64,000 nt of DNA from Thermoanaerobaculia bacterium (GCA_030431255.1 JAUIJL010000028.1:1-64000), one strand, 5' to 3'. Numbered from the stretch's first letter, positions 43,088 to 52,372 are shown. The notes: generated by a model not told the origin, from the sequence alone. Made by a program: numbers and translations.

Positions 43088-43186
43088 ATGTGGAACCCGT
43101 CCCGTCTTCGCCTAGGCCGCGCCCGCCGACTTCCCGCCTCGCCGACTTCCCGCCTCGATTGGCGCCCGGAGCAAGAGCTGGGCTAA
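43088..43186 (+). CDS. possible 32-residue Arg-rich small protein
   Basis: ATG 43088 has GGAG eight bases upstream and opens a 32-codon frame (MWNPSRLRLGRARRLPASPTS...) ending at TAA 43186. It is only six bases before the 42-bp palindrome. Part of it consists of a duplicated 16-base block. A ribosome-binding site plus a following hairpin make a small gene plausible. The sequence itself has no known match. Confidence 0.3.
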   Translation: MWNPSRLRLGRARRLPASPTSRLDWRPEQELG

Positions 43187-43191
43187 GAACG

Positions 43192-43233
43192 CATCGCCCC
43201 TGCGGCTCTGGATCCAGAGCCGCAGGGGCGATG
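43192..43233. repeat. perfect 42-bp palindrome
   Basis: CATCGCCCCTGCGGCTCTGG-A and its exact reverse complement meet without a spacer. This makes a 21-bp stem with no loop, centred on TCCAGA-like GGATCC. It has no T-run on either side, so it is unlikely to be only a terminator. It may be a cruciform, a resolution site or a bidirectional block between the small ORF at 43088 and the minus-strand gene at 43323. Confidence 0.85.
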
Positions 43234-43322
43234 TCGTTGAAGACTGGCGTTGAAACCGACCGGGACCGGCCAACGGAGTTGTGGACGTCCAGCCGGTGGT
43301 ATCGCCCGCAGCCCTATGAGAC

Positions 43323-44765
43323 TCAGTGAACCCGAACCATCGGCGGGCTCGACCGCCTTCTCTCGAGGTTGGGATCCTGGATTTCGTCTTCCGGCTTGAC
43401 GTCGAGCGGATCGGCGAAGGTGCTGACCCCCCAGGAGCCCAACAGATTGGAGAATCGAGTCCTGCGGTTTTGCAGGTCGTTCTGCACAAACGTCACGTTG
43501 CAGGGATAGTTCGGCGGAAAACCCTGGAGATGGTCAAAGAACTCACCGATGCACAGGGTTTGACCGAGCAAGAAGGGATGTAGGGTCGACTCCTGGCCGG
43601 CATTCCGGGGACGGACCATGAAATTAGTATTGAAGAAGTGGGTCGCCGTGCTGCCGCCGCTGAACACGCCCTTGGCCGCGCCGCCGTGGCAACCTCCACA
43701 AGTCAGCAGAGCGTGATTGACGTCGGCCCACGGATTATTCGGCACGCCGAAGCCGCAATCCCAATTGGCCCACCCCGTATTGCGCGCGAAATCCCTGCCG
43801 CCGACCGTCAGGGGTGAGGCGATGATCGCGGTGTGGTTGAGCAGCGCGGTTTCGTTGGCGTTGATCCAATTCTTGAGCGTGCCGCCGCAAGTGAAGCTGA
43901 GCCTCGTGGATTGCTTGGTGGTCGTCGGCACCAGGTAGCCGGTGGCGGACGGTTGCCAGAACTCCCGCAGCTCACCGGTGAAGCCGAATTGGTTGGCGAG
44001 CCAATTGGTGCGCAGCGCCGACAAATTGATCCGGCCGCCCGAAAGCGTGTGCGCGAAGCGGTCGGTCACCACCTGCAATTGGTTGCGGTAGGCCGCGCTG
44101 TTCTTTCCCAGCCCGCCGAGCTTGTGCCATTCCGTGGCCCACTTATATCGCGACCACAGGGCGGTTTTCATTTTGTACTCGAAGATGACGGTGAAGTTTT
44201 GGATCTGACCCGACGGCGTCACCAAGCCGTAGACGAAACGCCCTTCGCCGAAATCACCGGCCTGCATCAGATCCGAGCGATTGACGATCGCGAGCAAACG
44301 GAACGGCGACCGGGTGAGATCCAATTGACCGTTGCCCAGCTTGGGCCAGCCGTTGATGATCGGGTCGATCAACCCGGGTTGGCCGGGAATCGCGTCGCCG
44401 TTGATGGTCACCGGCTGCTTGATGCGATTGAGCCAGTTGAGGGTCATCTGGGACGGGTTGATGCCGGGCGCGGTCGACGCCAGAGAGGTCATCATCGCGC
44501 AGAAAGTCCAGGCGCCGCATCCGGTGGTGCGCGTCGAATCGTTGACCACCGCGAGATGCTTGACCATCAGCTCCCGATAAATATCGACCGAAGGGCCGAG
44601 TTGCATGGTGGTGACGTCCTCCGCCGCCACCGGGGTCATTGTCACCAACAGACCGAGCATTGCGAAAAGGGCCGTCAGAGATTTCCTCAATCGATTCGGT
44701 TTCGGGCGGTGGGTTGCCGGGGATAGTTGTCTTTGGGGGGCAATCGGATCCATCGAGATCGTCAT
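43323..44765 (-). CDS. exported protein with a CGGCH heme-type motif
   Basis: The 480-residue protein has an N-terminal export region (LTALFAMLGLLVTMTPVAA, cut before EDV). The mature part has no clear repeat, and a CGGCHGG (CxxCH) motif occurs around residue 355. A later C-x-x-x-x-C pattern (LCIGEF, YPCNVTF) is also present. In the family, one CxxCH can bind heme c or act as a disulfide/metal site. The rest, such as LLAIVNRSDLMQAGDFGEGRFVYGLVTP, resembles uncharacterised exported proteins of myxobacteria and acidobacteria. AAGGA lies eight bases before ATG 44765. It converges on the palindrome at 43192. Confidence 0.6.
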   Translation of the reverse strand: MTISMDPIAPQRQLSPATHRPKPNRLRKSLTALFAMLGLLVTMTPVAAEDVTTMQLGPSVDIYRELMVKHLAVVNDSTRTTGCGAWTFCAMMTSLASTAPGINPSQMTLNWLNRIKQPVTINGDAIPGQPGLIDPIINGWPKLGNGQLDLTRSPFRLLAIVNRSDLMQAGDFGEGRFVYGLVTPSGQIQNFTVIFEYKMKTALWSRYKWATEWHKLGGLGKNSAAYRNQLQVVTDRFAHTLSGGRINLSALRTNWLANQFGFTGELREFWQPSATGYLVPTTTKQSTRLSFTCGGTLKNWINANETALLNHTAIIASPLTVGGRDFARNTGWANWDCGFGVPNNPWADVNHALLTCGGCHGGAAKGVFSGGSTATHFFNTNFMVRPRNAGQESTLHPFLLGQTLCIGEFFDHLQGFPPNYPCNVTFVQNDLQNRRTRFSNLLGSWGVSTFADPLDVKPEDEIQDPNLERRRSSPPMVRVH

Positions 44766-44964
44766 CACAATTTCCTTCAGTGTTGCGGAGCCGGCAAGGC
44801 TCGGCGATGTTCGTGGGACAGACAGGAACCGCCATTTCGAACGGGCCGCTCCTGAAACGTGTCGCGACCCTCACGCGATATCCACAAACATAAGGCGTCA
44901 AAGATGCTCGCGTTCGATCACCGACCTCGAGAAATCTCATGATCATCCGTGATGATCGCCCTAG

Positions 44965-45057
44965 GTGACCATCAACCTGGCACCGATCAGACGGTGACCA
45001 TCAACCTGGCACCGATCAGACGGCAACCGTGACCATCAACCTGGCACCGATCAGACG
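44965..45057. repeat. three REP-like 29-nt units, RAYT-type core
   Basis: GTGACCATCAACCTGGCACC-GATCAGACG occurs three times (44965-44993, 44994-45022, 45029-45057). The core ATCAACCTGGCACC equals the core of the RAYT-linked REP cluster at 5931-6163, 39 kb away. This supports spread of the same element family. It lies in the divergent region before the M23 protein gene; 44766-45222 otherwise has no gene. Confidence 0.75.
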
Positions 45058-45222
45058 GCACCGAAAGCACGCTCACGCCTTTATTGACGGCGACCTTCGA
45101 GAGACATATCCTCTGGGGAATAAGCGCCGAAGGGAGCATCACTCTCATCCGCCCTTCTCAAGCTTTCCTTATCCTTCCTATCTTTAGGTCCTGCTTCCGT
45201 TCACCATCTCTGAGGAGATCCC

Positions 45223-48200
45223 ATGACTTTCGATGTCTCGCGCCGCGCGGCGACGCCGCGACCGCTCCGTCCACATGCATTGCGTCTTTCAGCTCTCCGC
45301 CTCGCCCTCGTCGCCGGCCTGCTGGTCGCGTTCGGCGGCCGGCCGGTCGCCGCCCAAGGCGCGACCGACACCCATTTCGACTGGCCCGTGGGTCGCTGCG
45401 TCGACGGCAAACGAGTCTTCGGCCACGACTACAAGATCCAACAGGAGTACGACAATCTGCGCAGCAATTGGAGCTCAGGACGTTGTGTCAGCACTTACGA
45501 TTGCTGGCACGCCGGTCTCGACATCCACCGGACCCCCGACGGCTCGACCTCGGTGAAAGACCCGGTCTTCGCCATGGCCGACGGACGGGTGAAGGGCACT
45601 GCCGACTGGGGCACCCAGGGCCTGGTGGTGATCATCGAGCACAATCTCGGCGGTCAGATCGTGTATTCCCAATACGGCCATCTCGACGAAGTTTGGGTGG
45701 GTGAGAACGAGCCGATCCATCGCGGTCAGCCCATCGGAAACATCATCAGCTGGCCGGACGACGCGGCCAACAGCCATGTCCACGTCGAAATGCGCTCGAG
45801 CCTCAAAGTCGGATTCTGCCCGAAGACGGCGCCCGACAATTGCACGGGACGCGACTACACGAGCGACTCCGAGCGCGCCTGCGGCGGCAACGGCTACAGC
45901 CTCGTGTCGAATACCAGCACGGCCTCCAATCTCGAAACCTGGGGCTTCCTCGACCCGGTCGACTACTACTTCGGCTATCGCCCCACCAGTCCGGCCTGGA
46001 TCGCTTTCGACCAGGCCGTCAGCAAGGTTCGAACGATGCCCGACGCCAATGCCCCGCAGGTTCAGGATCGCGCGGTCGCCGATGGCGCCACCTATCTCTC
46101 ACCTGACGTCTCCCTGACCCTCGATGACAATACGGGTGAGGTCAACCTGGGCTGGTACCAGCTGCCCACGCCCGACGAGGAAGCGCAGGAGTGGGCCGCC
46201 GGCTACATCGACGAAGGTTACAGCTCGACGCTGCGCATCGGCGAGGCGTTTCGAGTCGGCCGCCAGTGGACGCCGCCGACCGTCACCGACGAGAACCTGC
46301 TCGTCATCGACTATCGCTTCGAGCCGGAGAATGATCGGACCTGTGCCGGATCGAATTGCAACGGTCGCGCCGACGACGCGGACTGCACTTGCACGCTCGG
46401 CGCGTCGCTGATCAACCATGCCGACGACGACACGAACGGCACCGTCAATGGCACTGTCGACGGCATTGTCGAGCTCACCGTCCCGTACGTCGACCTGCTC
46501 GGCAATCCGGACGCCGACGAAGCCTGCGACCTGGTCGGCCGATTCGAGGATTCCGGAGTCGTCAAGCTCGAGCTCGACGACGAGGTCAACGTGCACGGCG
46601 GCGTCGCCGTGGAGCTGGAGATGCTGCTCGACACCTTCACCGAGGCCGGGGAGCAGCTGCTCGCGGGCCAGTGGCCGGAGAGCGACGACAGCCTCGTCGA
46701 CCGGCAATGGAAGCTCGCGATCACCACAGAGACGGTGGCCGGCGAGCAAGTGGGTACCCTGCGCTTCACCGTCCGTCAGTCGAACGGCGTCGACCTTGAG
46801 CTGAGCGTCGAGCTGGACGACCCGCAATGCTTCGCCCAGGGCACCGAATACGACACCGGCTGCGACAGCGACACGAACGCCGAGTTCACCTGCGACGGCA
46901 CCTGCGACGCCGCGACGCTCCACGATCCGCTGAAAGCGCGTTGCGTGTCGGACTTCGGCTATCGACAATGGCTGCACGTCGCCGCGATCTACGACACCGA
47001 GACCGGCAAAGCCGAGCTCTACCTCGACGGCGCCCGCAAGGCCGAGGTCGACGACGTGACCCTGCAAATCGCCGGCGGCGAGGCACCGATCCGCGTCGGC
47101 GCCGGTGTCCGCGGCCGACTGGACAACGTGCAAGTCTGGGCTCGCACGGCCGAGGCCACGTCGAGCAGCGCCGACACCGTGCTGATTCTCGACAGCTCCG
47201 GCAGCATGCGAACCAACGATCCGAACGACCAGCGCAAGAACGCCGCCAAGCTCTTCTTGAACGTCGTGCCCCAGGGCGACAAAGTCGCGGCGATCGATTT
47301 CGACGGCTCGATCCAGGATCAGAACGAGAACGTCAAGGATCCCTACGTCATCGAGGAGCGTAGCGACATCCTGCGGGTGATCAACGGCGTCAACTCGAGC
47401 GGCTCGACCAACATCGGTCTCGCCATCGACACCGCCTGCGACATCCTGAATCGTCCCACCGCCCAGAACCCGGTCAAAGCGGCGATCCTGCTCACCGACG
47501 GCCAGGGCTCCGTAAGCCCTGCTCAAAAGGACTGCTTCCTCTACGACCCGGACGACGCGGACGGCAACGATTGGAGCATTCACGCCCTCGGCTTCGGCGG
47601 CGCGCGCCAGTCGCAGCTCGACGCGATCATCTCAGGCACCAGCCCGCGCAGCACCGCCGACATCGTCGGCAGCGCCGAGGCGGTCCTCTGCCGTATGTTG
47701 CAGCTGCGCGCCGAGCTCGAAGGTCGCGAAGCGCAGCCCTGCACCGACCTGGAGATCCGCCAGGGCGAGACCATCGTGCTCGAGCAGACCATCGACGGCC
47801 TGTCGCGGGTGACCTTCTCCATCGCCTGGCCGGGCAGCGACGTGGTCATGACCCTGATCACCCCTTCCGGGCGGGTGATCGGACGCGACATCGACGCGCC
47901 GGATGTCATCCACGCCGTCGGCCCGACCTTCGAGTCCTACACCATCGACTGCCCCGAGGACGGGGTGTGGACCATCGAGCTCTACGGCGCCGACATCCCG
48001 GCGGCCGCCGAGCCGGTGGTCTTCGGCACCTCCGAGATCGAAGGCGGCTCGTGCGCCGCGGTCGAGGCTTGCGGCGTCGAGGCTCTCAACGTCGCCGGCG
48101 GCTTCAACGCTTTCGTGCTCGGTGACCTGACGCAGGATCACACCCACGTCGGCGGCCGCGTCGCGGCCGGCGGCAATGTGGACTATGAGCACGTCTTCGT

Positions 48201-48852
48201 CGGCGAGCAGCTCGACGCCACCGAAGTCGGTGGCGAAGCGTTGGTGGCCGGCGCCCATGTGCGCTTCGACCATGGCCGTGTCCAGGGCGGTGACGTCGTC
48301 TACGGCCTGTCCGCCGACGTCAGCGCGCCGACGGCGATCGTCGACGGCGTGGTGCGCCAGGGCACACCTATCGGCTTCACCGCCGCCGGATCGCGGCTCG
48401 TCGCCCTCGCCGCGCGGGTCGGCTCCCTGCCCGCCACCGCCGACACCCAGATCGACCGCAAGGGCGACATCACCCTGATCGGCCTCGGTGAGGAACGCAA
48501 CGTCTTCCACCTCGGCGCCGAGCAGCTGGCCAACGCCAAAATCGTGCTGATCGACGTGCCCGAGACCTCCACCGCGGTGATCGTCGTCGACGGCGAGTCC
48601 GTGGTGCTCGACGACCTGGTGATCAAGCTGCGCGGCGGCGCCGACGCGTCGCGCATCGCCTGGGCTTTGCCCAACGCCCTCGATCTCCTGATCGCGGTCG
48701 ACGGCATCAGCCTGCCGGGCGCCGTGTTGGCGCCGCGTGCCCTGGTCGACCTAGCCCACGGCCGGGTCGACGGCACCCTGGTCGGTGCCGCGCTCTTCGG
48801 CGACGGCAAGCTCGACCACGTGCCGTTCGAGGGCTGCCTGCCGCAGCCCTGA
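45223..48852 (+). CDS. large exported LytM/VWA/choice-of-anchor-A protein
   Basis: The 1209-residue protein has a signal peptide (ALRLALVAGLLVAFGGRPVAA, cut before QGA). A LytM/M23 peptidase domain (about 90-190) follows with the metal ligands H96, D100 and H187 (HAGLD, HVHVE), and H153 (YGH). LamG-type sandwich segments lie about 395-640. A von Willebrand A domain (about 650-830) carries the metal-ion-dependent adhesion site DSSGS at 657. A choice-of-anchor A region (about 955-1209, GGFNAFVLGDL, GGRVAAGGN) ends it. It should cut peptidoglycan, or bind to it, and adhere or assemble at the surface. GAGGAGA precedes ATG 45223. Confidence 0.85.
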   Translation: MTFDVSRRAATPRPLRPHALRLSALRLALVAGLLVAFGGRPVAAQGATDTHFDWPVGRCVDGKRVFGHDYKIQQEYDNLRSNWSSGRCVSTYDCWHAGLDIHRTPDGSTSVKDPVFAMADGRVKGTADWGTQGLVVIIEHNLGGQIVYSQYGHLDEVWVGENEPIHRGQPIGNIISWPDDAANSHVHVEMRSSLKVGFCPKTAPDNCTGRDYTSDSERACGGNGYSLVSNTSTASNLETWGFLDPVDYYFGYRPTSPAWIAFDQAVSKVRTMPDANAPQVQDRAVADGATYLSPDVSLTLDDNTGEVNLGWYQLPTPDEEAQEWAAGYIDEGYSSTLRIGEAFRVGRQWTPPTVTDENLLVIDYRFEPENDRTCAGSNCNGRADDADCTCTLGASLINHADDDTNGTVNGTVDGIVELTVPYVDLLGNPDADEACDLVGRFEDSGVVKLELDDEVNVHGGVAVELEMLLDTFTEAGEQLLAGQWPESDDSLVDRQWKLAITTETVAGEQVGTLRFTVRQSNGVDLELSVELDDPQCFAQGTEYDTGCDSDTNAEFTCDGTCDAATLHDPLKARCVSDFGYRQWLHVAAIYDTETGKAELYLDGARKAEVDDVTLQIAGGEAPIRVGAGVRGRLDNVQVWARTAEATSSSADTVLILDSSGSMRTNDPNDQRKNAAKLFLNVVPQGDKVAAIDFDGSIQDQNENVKDPYVIEERSDILRVINGVNSSGSTNIGLAIDTACDILNRPTAQNPVKAAILLTDGQGSVSPAQKDCFLYDPDDADGNDWSIHALGFGGARQSQLDAIISGTSPRSTADIVGSAEAVLCRMLQLRAELEGREAQPCTDLEIRQGETIVLEQTIDGLSRVTFSIAWPGSDVVMTLITPSGRVIGRDIDAPDVIHAVGPTFESYTIDCPEDGVWTIELYGADIPAAAEPVVFGTSEIEGGSCAAVEACGVEALNVAGGFNAFVLGDLTQDHTHVGGRVAAGGNVDYEHVFVGEQLDATEVGGEALVAGAHVRFDHGRVQGGDVVYGLSADVSAPTAIVDGVVRQGTPIGFTAAGSRLVALAARVGSLPATADTQIDRKGDITLIGLGEERNVFHLGAEQLANAKIVLIDVPETSTAVIVVDGESVVLDDLVIKLRGGADASRIAWALPNALDLLIAVDGISLPGAVLAPRALVDLAHGRVDGTLVGAALFGDGKLDHVPFEGCLPQP

Positions 48853-48873
48853 CCCAGCGTTGGATGAACGCCG

Positions 48874-48909
48874 AAAACCCTTCCAGAGACGCTCTCAGGA
48901 AGGGTTTTT
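48874..48909 (+). terminator. Rho-independent terminator after the M23/VWA protein gene
   Basis: AAAACCCTTCC and GGAAGGGTTTTT form an 11-base stem over a 13-base loop followed by a T-run. It lies about 20 bases after the stop at 48852. Confidence 0.85.
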
Positions 48910-49062
48910 GGTCGCGAACGCCGAGAGTCGAAGCTACGAGTAGGCGGCAAAAGCCGCCGCTCAGTCTGTTCACTCAGTATGTTGGGGAGCAGAATCGGCT
49001 TCAGACGCCGTACATTCAGATGCGGCCGGCCAAATGGGCTCGTCCATCGCGCCGACTCGACT

Positions 49063-49290
49063 CTATTTGGCTAATTCACGCAGAGCGTTGCGATATTTGC
49101 GGGCACCTCGGGCATAGACCTTCATCGTGGTCTCGAATTGAGGATCATAAGGTGTCAGCAGGATTCCTTCGGGCGTCTCGATCGCGAGCACCGCGTCTCC
49201 CGCTTCGAGATGAAACTTCTCAGCCAGGGCCTTCGGGAGTGTGGCGCTGATCGAGCCGCCGGCGCGTCGCAGAGTGACCTCGTGGGTCAT
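49063..49290 (-). CDS. orphan AbrB/MazE-family antitoxin
   Basis: The 75-residue protein is a SpoVT/AbrB swapped-hairpin DNA-binding domain. It reads MTHEVTLRRAGGSISATLPK, then EKFHLEAGDAVLAIETPEGI, then LLTPYDPQF...KKYRNALRELAK-type ending. Many relatives have the same end and are followed by a Doc/Fic or PIN toxin. Here the downstream region (48853-49062) has no toxin, only a terminator, so the antitoxin is orphaned. AAAGGAGG precedes ATG 49290. TAGCA/TGCTA operator candidates lie directly upstream, suggesting that it may still control itself and the gene at 49455. Confidence 0.8.
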   Translation of the reverse strand: MTHEVTLRRAGGSISATLPKALAEKFHLEAGDAVLAIETPEGILLTPYDPQFETTMKVYARGARKYRNALRELAK

Positions 49291-49313
49291 GGATTCGCCT
49301 CCTTTCGAAGATC

Positions 49314-49399
49314 TAGCATTTTCGTGCTACTTCAACAAGCGCCGCCACATTTCGAGCTCCTGATAGACAATCATGCTACAATAGCATTCAAGAATGCTA
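49314..49399. promoter_or_regulatory. cluster of TAGCATTC/TGCTA inverted-repeat operators
   Basis: Three overlapping dyads occur between the AbrB gene and the exported-repeat gene: TAGCA-TTTTCG-TGCTA (49314-49329), TGCTA-CAA-TAGCA (49374-49386) and the 18-bp TAGCATTC-AA-GAATGCTA (49382-49399). Their shared half-site suggests binding of a dimer, most simply AbrB from 49063. TAGCATTCTT half-sites also occur near 12290-12315. Confidence 0.5.
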
Positions 49400-49454
49400 C
49401 CCGACACTAGATCGTCGAACGAAGACATCCATTCACTCACGAGGAAGGCCCACC

Positions 49455-50855
49455 ATGAGAATTGTCGTCGCGGGATCGATCTTGGGACTGCTCATCAGCG
49501 GAGCCGCATACGGAGAGCCGCCGGCACCCATCGGCGGTCAATTCCAGCTCAACTCCTACACCACGTCCTACCAAGAGCAACCGGCCATCGCGGTCGCACC
49601 GTCCGGAGGCGGCGCGACCGGACACTTTATCGTCACTTGGTCGAGCGAAGGGTCCCTGGATACCGACACTTCGAGCACCAGTGTCCGGGCTCGGCTGTTC
49701 AACCCCAACGATATTCCGCAGGATGTCGATTTTCAGGCCAATACCTACACCACCGCCGGTCAGGGCAGCGCCGCCGTGGCGGTGGCGCCCAATGGGAATT
49801 TTGTGGTCATTTGGTCCAGCATCGGCTCGGCGGGAACCGATACTTCCAGCAGCAGCATCCACGGTCAACGCTTCGATCGAGACGGCGTGGCCCAGGGCGA
49901 AGAATTCCAGGTCAACACTTATACCAGCTTCGTCCAAGCCAGCGCCGACGTGGCCATGGCTCCCGACGGCAGCTTCGTGGTGGTCTGGCATGGTGACGAT
50001 ACCGGCGGGCTGGATATCTGGGGCGGCATCCGCGGACAGCGGTTCGCCTCCGACGGCTCACCCCAAGGCGGTGAGCTCCAGGTCAACACCTATACCACCG
50101 GCTACCAGCTCTATCCGGCGGTGGCGATCGATGGCGCCGGAGACTTCGTGGTGGTCTGGCAAAGCGATGGCTCGAGCGGGTCCGACACGTCGAACGACAG
50201 CGTCCAAGGTCAGCGTTTTGCCGCCGACGGCTCGCCGAAAGGGAGTCAATTTCAGGTTAATTCCACGACCTCCGGCCCCCAATACGATCCGGACGTGTCG
50301 ATGGCTCCGAACGGCGCCTTCGCCGTAGTCTGGTCGAGCAGGTTTTCCGAGGGGACGGACTCGGACCTAGCCAGCGTGCACGGACAGAGATTCGGCGACG
50401 ATGGCGAGGCCCAAGGGGACGAATTCCAGATCAACTCCTACACCACCGGCCAGCAACGCCGCGCGTCGATCGCCATGTCGCGAAGCCGAGACTACCTCGT
50501 GGTGTGGCAAGGGGACGGCAACTCAGCGAACCCTCTTTGGTACCACATCCGGGGTCAGTGGATCGACGCAAGCGGCGCCTTCCTGGGCGAGGAATTCCAA
50601 ATCAATACCGACACCACAAACCTGCAATCCAGCCCCGATGTGGCGGTCGCGCCCAACGGCGACTTCGTCGTGGTGTGGACCAGCGTGGGCTCGGCCGGCT
50701 CAGACACCGACCTGACCAGCATCCAGGCGCGACGATATGCCGGCTTCCTACTCGCTGACGGCTTCGAGGACGGATCCGTGCTTCTCTGGACCACCGACGA
50801 CGGCGCTGATCGCTCGAACGGGCGGCATGCCATCAGAGATCCGTCTCAGCCGTAG
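49455..50855 (+). CDS. secreted 7-repeat beta-propeller-like protein
   Basis: The 466-residue protein has a short signal peptide (VVAGSILGLLISGAAYG). About seven ~52-residue repeats follow with G-x-(Q/E)-F-Q-(V/I)-N-(T/S)-Y-T-x-x-x-Q-x-x-A-x-V-A-(V/M)-(A/S)-x-x-G-x-(F/Y)-V-V-V-W-x-S. This fits a repeat beta-propeller or beta-solenoid. The end (DGFEDGSVLLW) echoes the DGFESGD tail of the protein at 9956. It has a surface role; no enzyme motif is seen. AGGAAGG precedes ATG 49455. It is transcribed divergently from the orphan AbrB across the TAGCATTC operators. Confidence 0.7.
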   Translation: MRIVVAGSILGLLISGAAYGEPPAPIGGQFQLNSYTTSYQEQPAIAVAPSGGGATGHFIVTWSSEGSLDTDTSSTSVRARLFNPNDIPQDVDFQANTYTTAGQGSAAVAVAPNGNFVVIWSSIGSAGTDTSSSSIHGQRFDRDGVAQGEEFQVNTYTSFVQASADVAMAPDGSFVVVWHGDDTGGLDIWGGIRGQRFASDGSPQGGELQVNTYTTGYQLYPAVAIDGAGDFVVVWQSDGSSGSDTSNDSVQGQRFAADGSPKGSQFQVNSTTSGPQYDPDVSMAPNGAFAVVWSSRFSEGTDSDLASVHGQRFGDDGEAQGDEFQINSYTTGQQRRASIAMSRSRDYLVVWQGDGNSANPLWYHIRGQWIDASGAFLGEEFQINTDTTNLQSSPDVAVAPNGDFVVVWTSVGSAGSDTDLTSIQARRYAGFLLADGFEDGSVLLWTTDDGADRSNGRHAIRDPSQP

Positions 50856-50916
50856 CGACGGCGCCTTGCCCTGCCTTCGCCCGGTCCGTTCTCGGGCTGT
50901 AAGATAAGGAACCCAA

Positions 50917-51165
50917 ATGAGGATCTCACAAGCCAGGCTGACACAGAGTCACCAAATCACGATCCCGAGCGAAGTCCGCCGCCAGCTCCAGCTGAACGCT
51001 GGTGATGTCGTCTATTTCGCTCTCGAAGGTGACCAGGTCGTGCTTCGCCGGCTCGCAAGGAGCTGGACAGAGCATTACCGTGAGCTCGGTTCGGAGGTTT
51101 GGAACCAGGAAGGCGGCGGGTCGGCGGCGATCGACCGGCAGCGCGACTCATGGCAGGAGCCATGA
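50917..51165 (+). CDS. AbrB-family antitoxin-like protein
   Basis: The 82-residue protein has the AbrB swapped-hairpin pattern (RLTQSHQITIPSEVRRQLQL, then NAGDVVYFALEGDQVVLRR). A lower-complexity tail follows. This is the antitoxin side of a VapB/MazE-type pair. The expected downstream PIN toxin is missing at the normal distance; a PIN fragment lies at 52606, with the ankyrin gene between. The TGA overlaps an ATG of a short frame (MSSAEIRF...) of no known type. AAGGA precedes ATG 50917. Confidence 0.7.
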   Translation: MRISQARLTQSHQITIPSEVRRQLQLNAGDVVYFALEGDQVVLRRLARSWTEHYRELGSEVWNQEGGGSAAIDRQRDSWQEP

Positions 51166-51244
51166 GCTCCGCAGAAATCCGGTTTGGGGAGAATGGAAGC
51201 CATGCTCCTGAGTCACCGCTTCGAGAGGGGCCATAGAAAGAGAA

Positions 51245-52372
51245 GTGTGGAAGAAACTAAAGCGAATGGTCGGTCTTCAAAGCAAACAGGCTCCAGAAGA
51301 GCCCGAGCTTCTGTGGATAGAAGCCGATGCCAATCCCTGGGGCAAACGTGTGCTCGACATAAGGCCGGTGACCCTCACACTGGTCTCGACCTCGCGAGAT
51401 CCTCAGATGGCGCAAAATGCCGTGTCCTTCGGCGGAGAAGACGGACTGGAATTTGTCGGCCAACAGCCACCGTCTGGCCGGACCGTTGAATGCAGTCTCC
51501 GATTCCCGATCGCCCATCTGCTGGCGGATGGGGTCTTGTTCGTTCCTCAGCAGATGGAACACAAATGGGCGATCTTCTTTCACGCCAAGAGGATCATCTG
51601 CGTCAGAAGCTGGTTGCGCCAAGTCCAAATCGTTGCCCACGCCGAAGCTCACGGCGACGTCTTAACTGTGACGGAGATTCAAGGTACCTTCTTATCAGAG
51701 GACGAGCCTCCCGCGCTGACGGTTCGGCTACTGGATTTTCTTCTGCGAAGTCACGCTCTGAGCGCTGTCTATCCCGCGCCCATTCCAGCGGGAATGGAAG
51801 AGGAGCCAAAGGCGGCTGCCATGTGGTGCTTTTCGATGTTTGGTGAGCTTGCCCACTTCGCCACTTCTGAAGAGCTTGAAAGAGACGAGCCGGACAGCCC
51901 TTTGCGAACACACTCCCTACTGCATCTCGCCACGGCCCGCGGCGACCTCCCACAGATCGAGGCGAGCTTAGACTCCGGCATTCCCGTAGACATTTTGGCG
52001 GGAGATGGCCTTGCACCACTGCATTGGGCCCTGGCCTGCGATGATCTCAAAGCTCTGGCCTTGCTGCTGAAAAAAAGCTCACCGATCGACGTTCGCTCCG
52101 ACGAAGGAGCTACTCCCTTGATGACCGCCGTTCAGAGTGGAGAGCTGCGCAAAGTCGCGTTCCTTCTAGAGCACGGAGCGGATCCAAACGCGAGTGACGA
52201 TCGCGGCTTTACGTCCCTGCACCGCGCGGCCGAGCTAGGACACGCAGAGCTGGTGAGGAAGCTGCTGGATCACGGCGCAGCCCCTCACCCCGAGGCAGCC
52301 GGGCACACTCCCTTATCCCTCGCAGAAGCGCGGGAGGAAGCGGACATCGTGTCCATTCTAAAAGTTTATTAG
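51245..52372 (+). CDS. ankyrin-repeat protein with uncharacterised N-terminal domain
   Basis: The 375-residue protein has an N-terminal ~210-residue region without a motif I recognise (LLWIEADANPWGKRVLDI, and a DVLTVTEIQGTF strand). Ankyrin repeats follow (about 220-370): HSLLHLATARGDLPQIEASL, DGLAPLHWALACDDLKAL, GATPLMTAVQSGELRKVAFL and GFTSLHRAAELGHAELVRKL. These have TPLH/A-A-x-x-G-(H/N) helices. Ankyrin repeats in bacteria bind proteins. The N-terminal part is reminiscent of DUF2314-linked proteins but weak. The GTG start at 51245 is a guess, with an AGAGAAG site upstream. It lies between an AbrB gene and a PIN fragment, which may have been separated by its insertion. Confidence 0.7.
   Translation: MWKKLKRMVGLQSKQAPEEPELLWIEADANPWGKRVLDIRPVTLTLVSTSRDPQMAQNAVSFGGEDGLEFVGQQPPSGRTVECSLRFPIAHLLADGVLFVPQQMEHKWAIFFHAKRIICVRSWLRQVQIVAHAEAHGDVLTVTEIQGTFLSEDEPPALTVRLLDFLLRSHALSAVYPAPIPAGMEEEPKAAAMWCFSMFGELAHFATSEELERDEPDSPLRTHSLLHLATARGDLPQIEASLDSGIPVDILAGDGLAPLHWALACDDLKALALLLKKSSPIDVRSDEGATPLMTAVQSGELRKVAFLLEHGADPNASDDRGFTSLHRAAELGHAELVRKLLDHGAAPHPEAAGHTPLSLAEAREEADIVSILKVY

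Noticed and set aside
43192-43233. Simple Rho-independent terminator
   Set aside because: The stem is perfect without a loop and lacks a T-run on either side.
46099-47583. 494-codon minus-strand ORF inside the M23/VWA gene
   Set aside because: It lies fully within a gene with clear catalytic and adhesion motifs; composition is typical of an antisense mirror.
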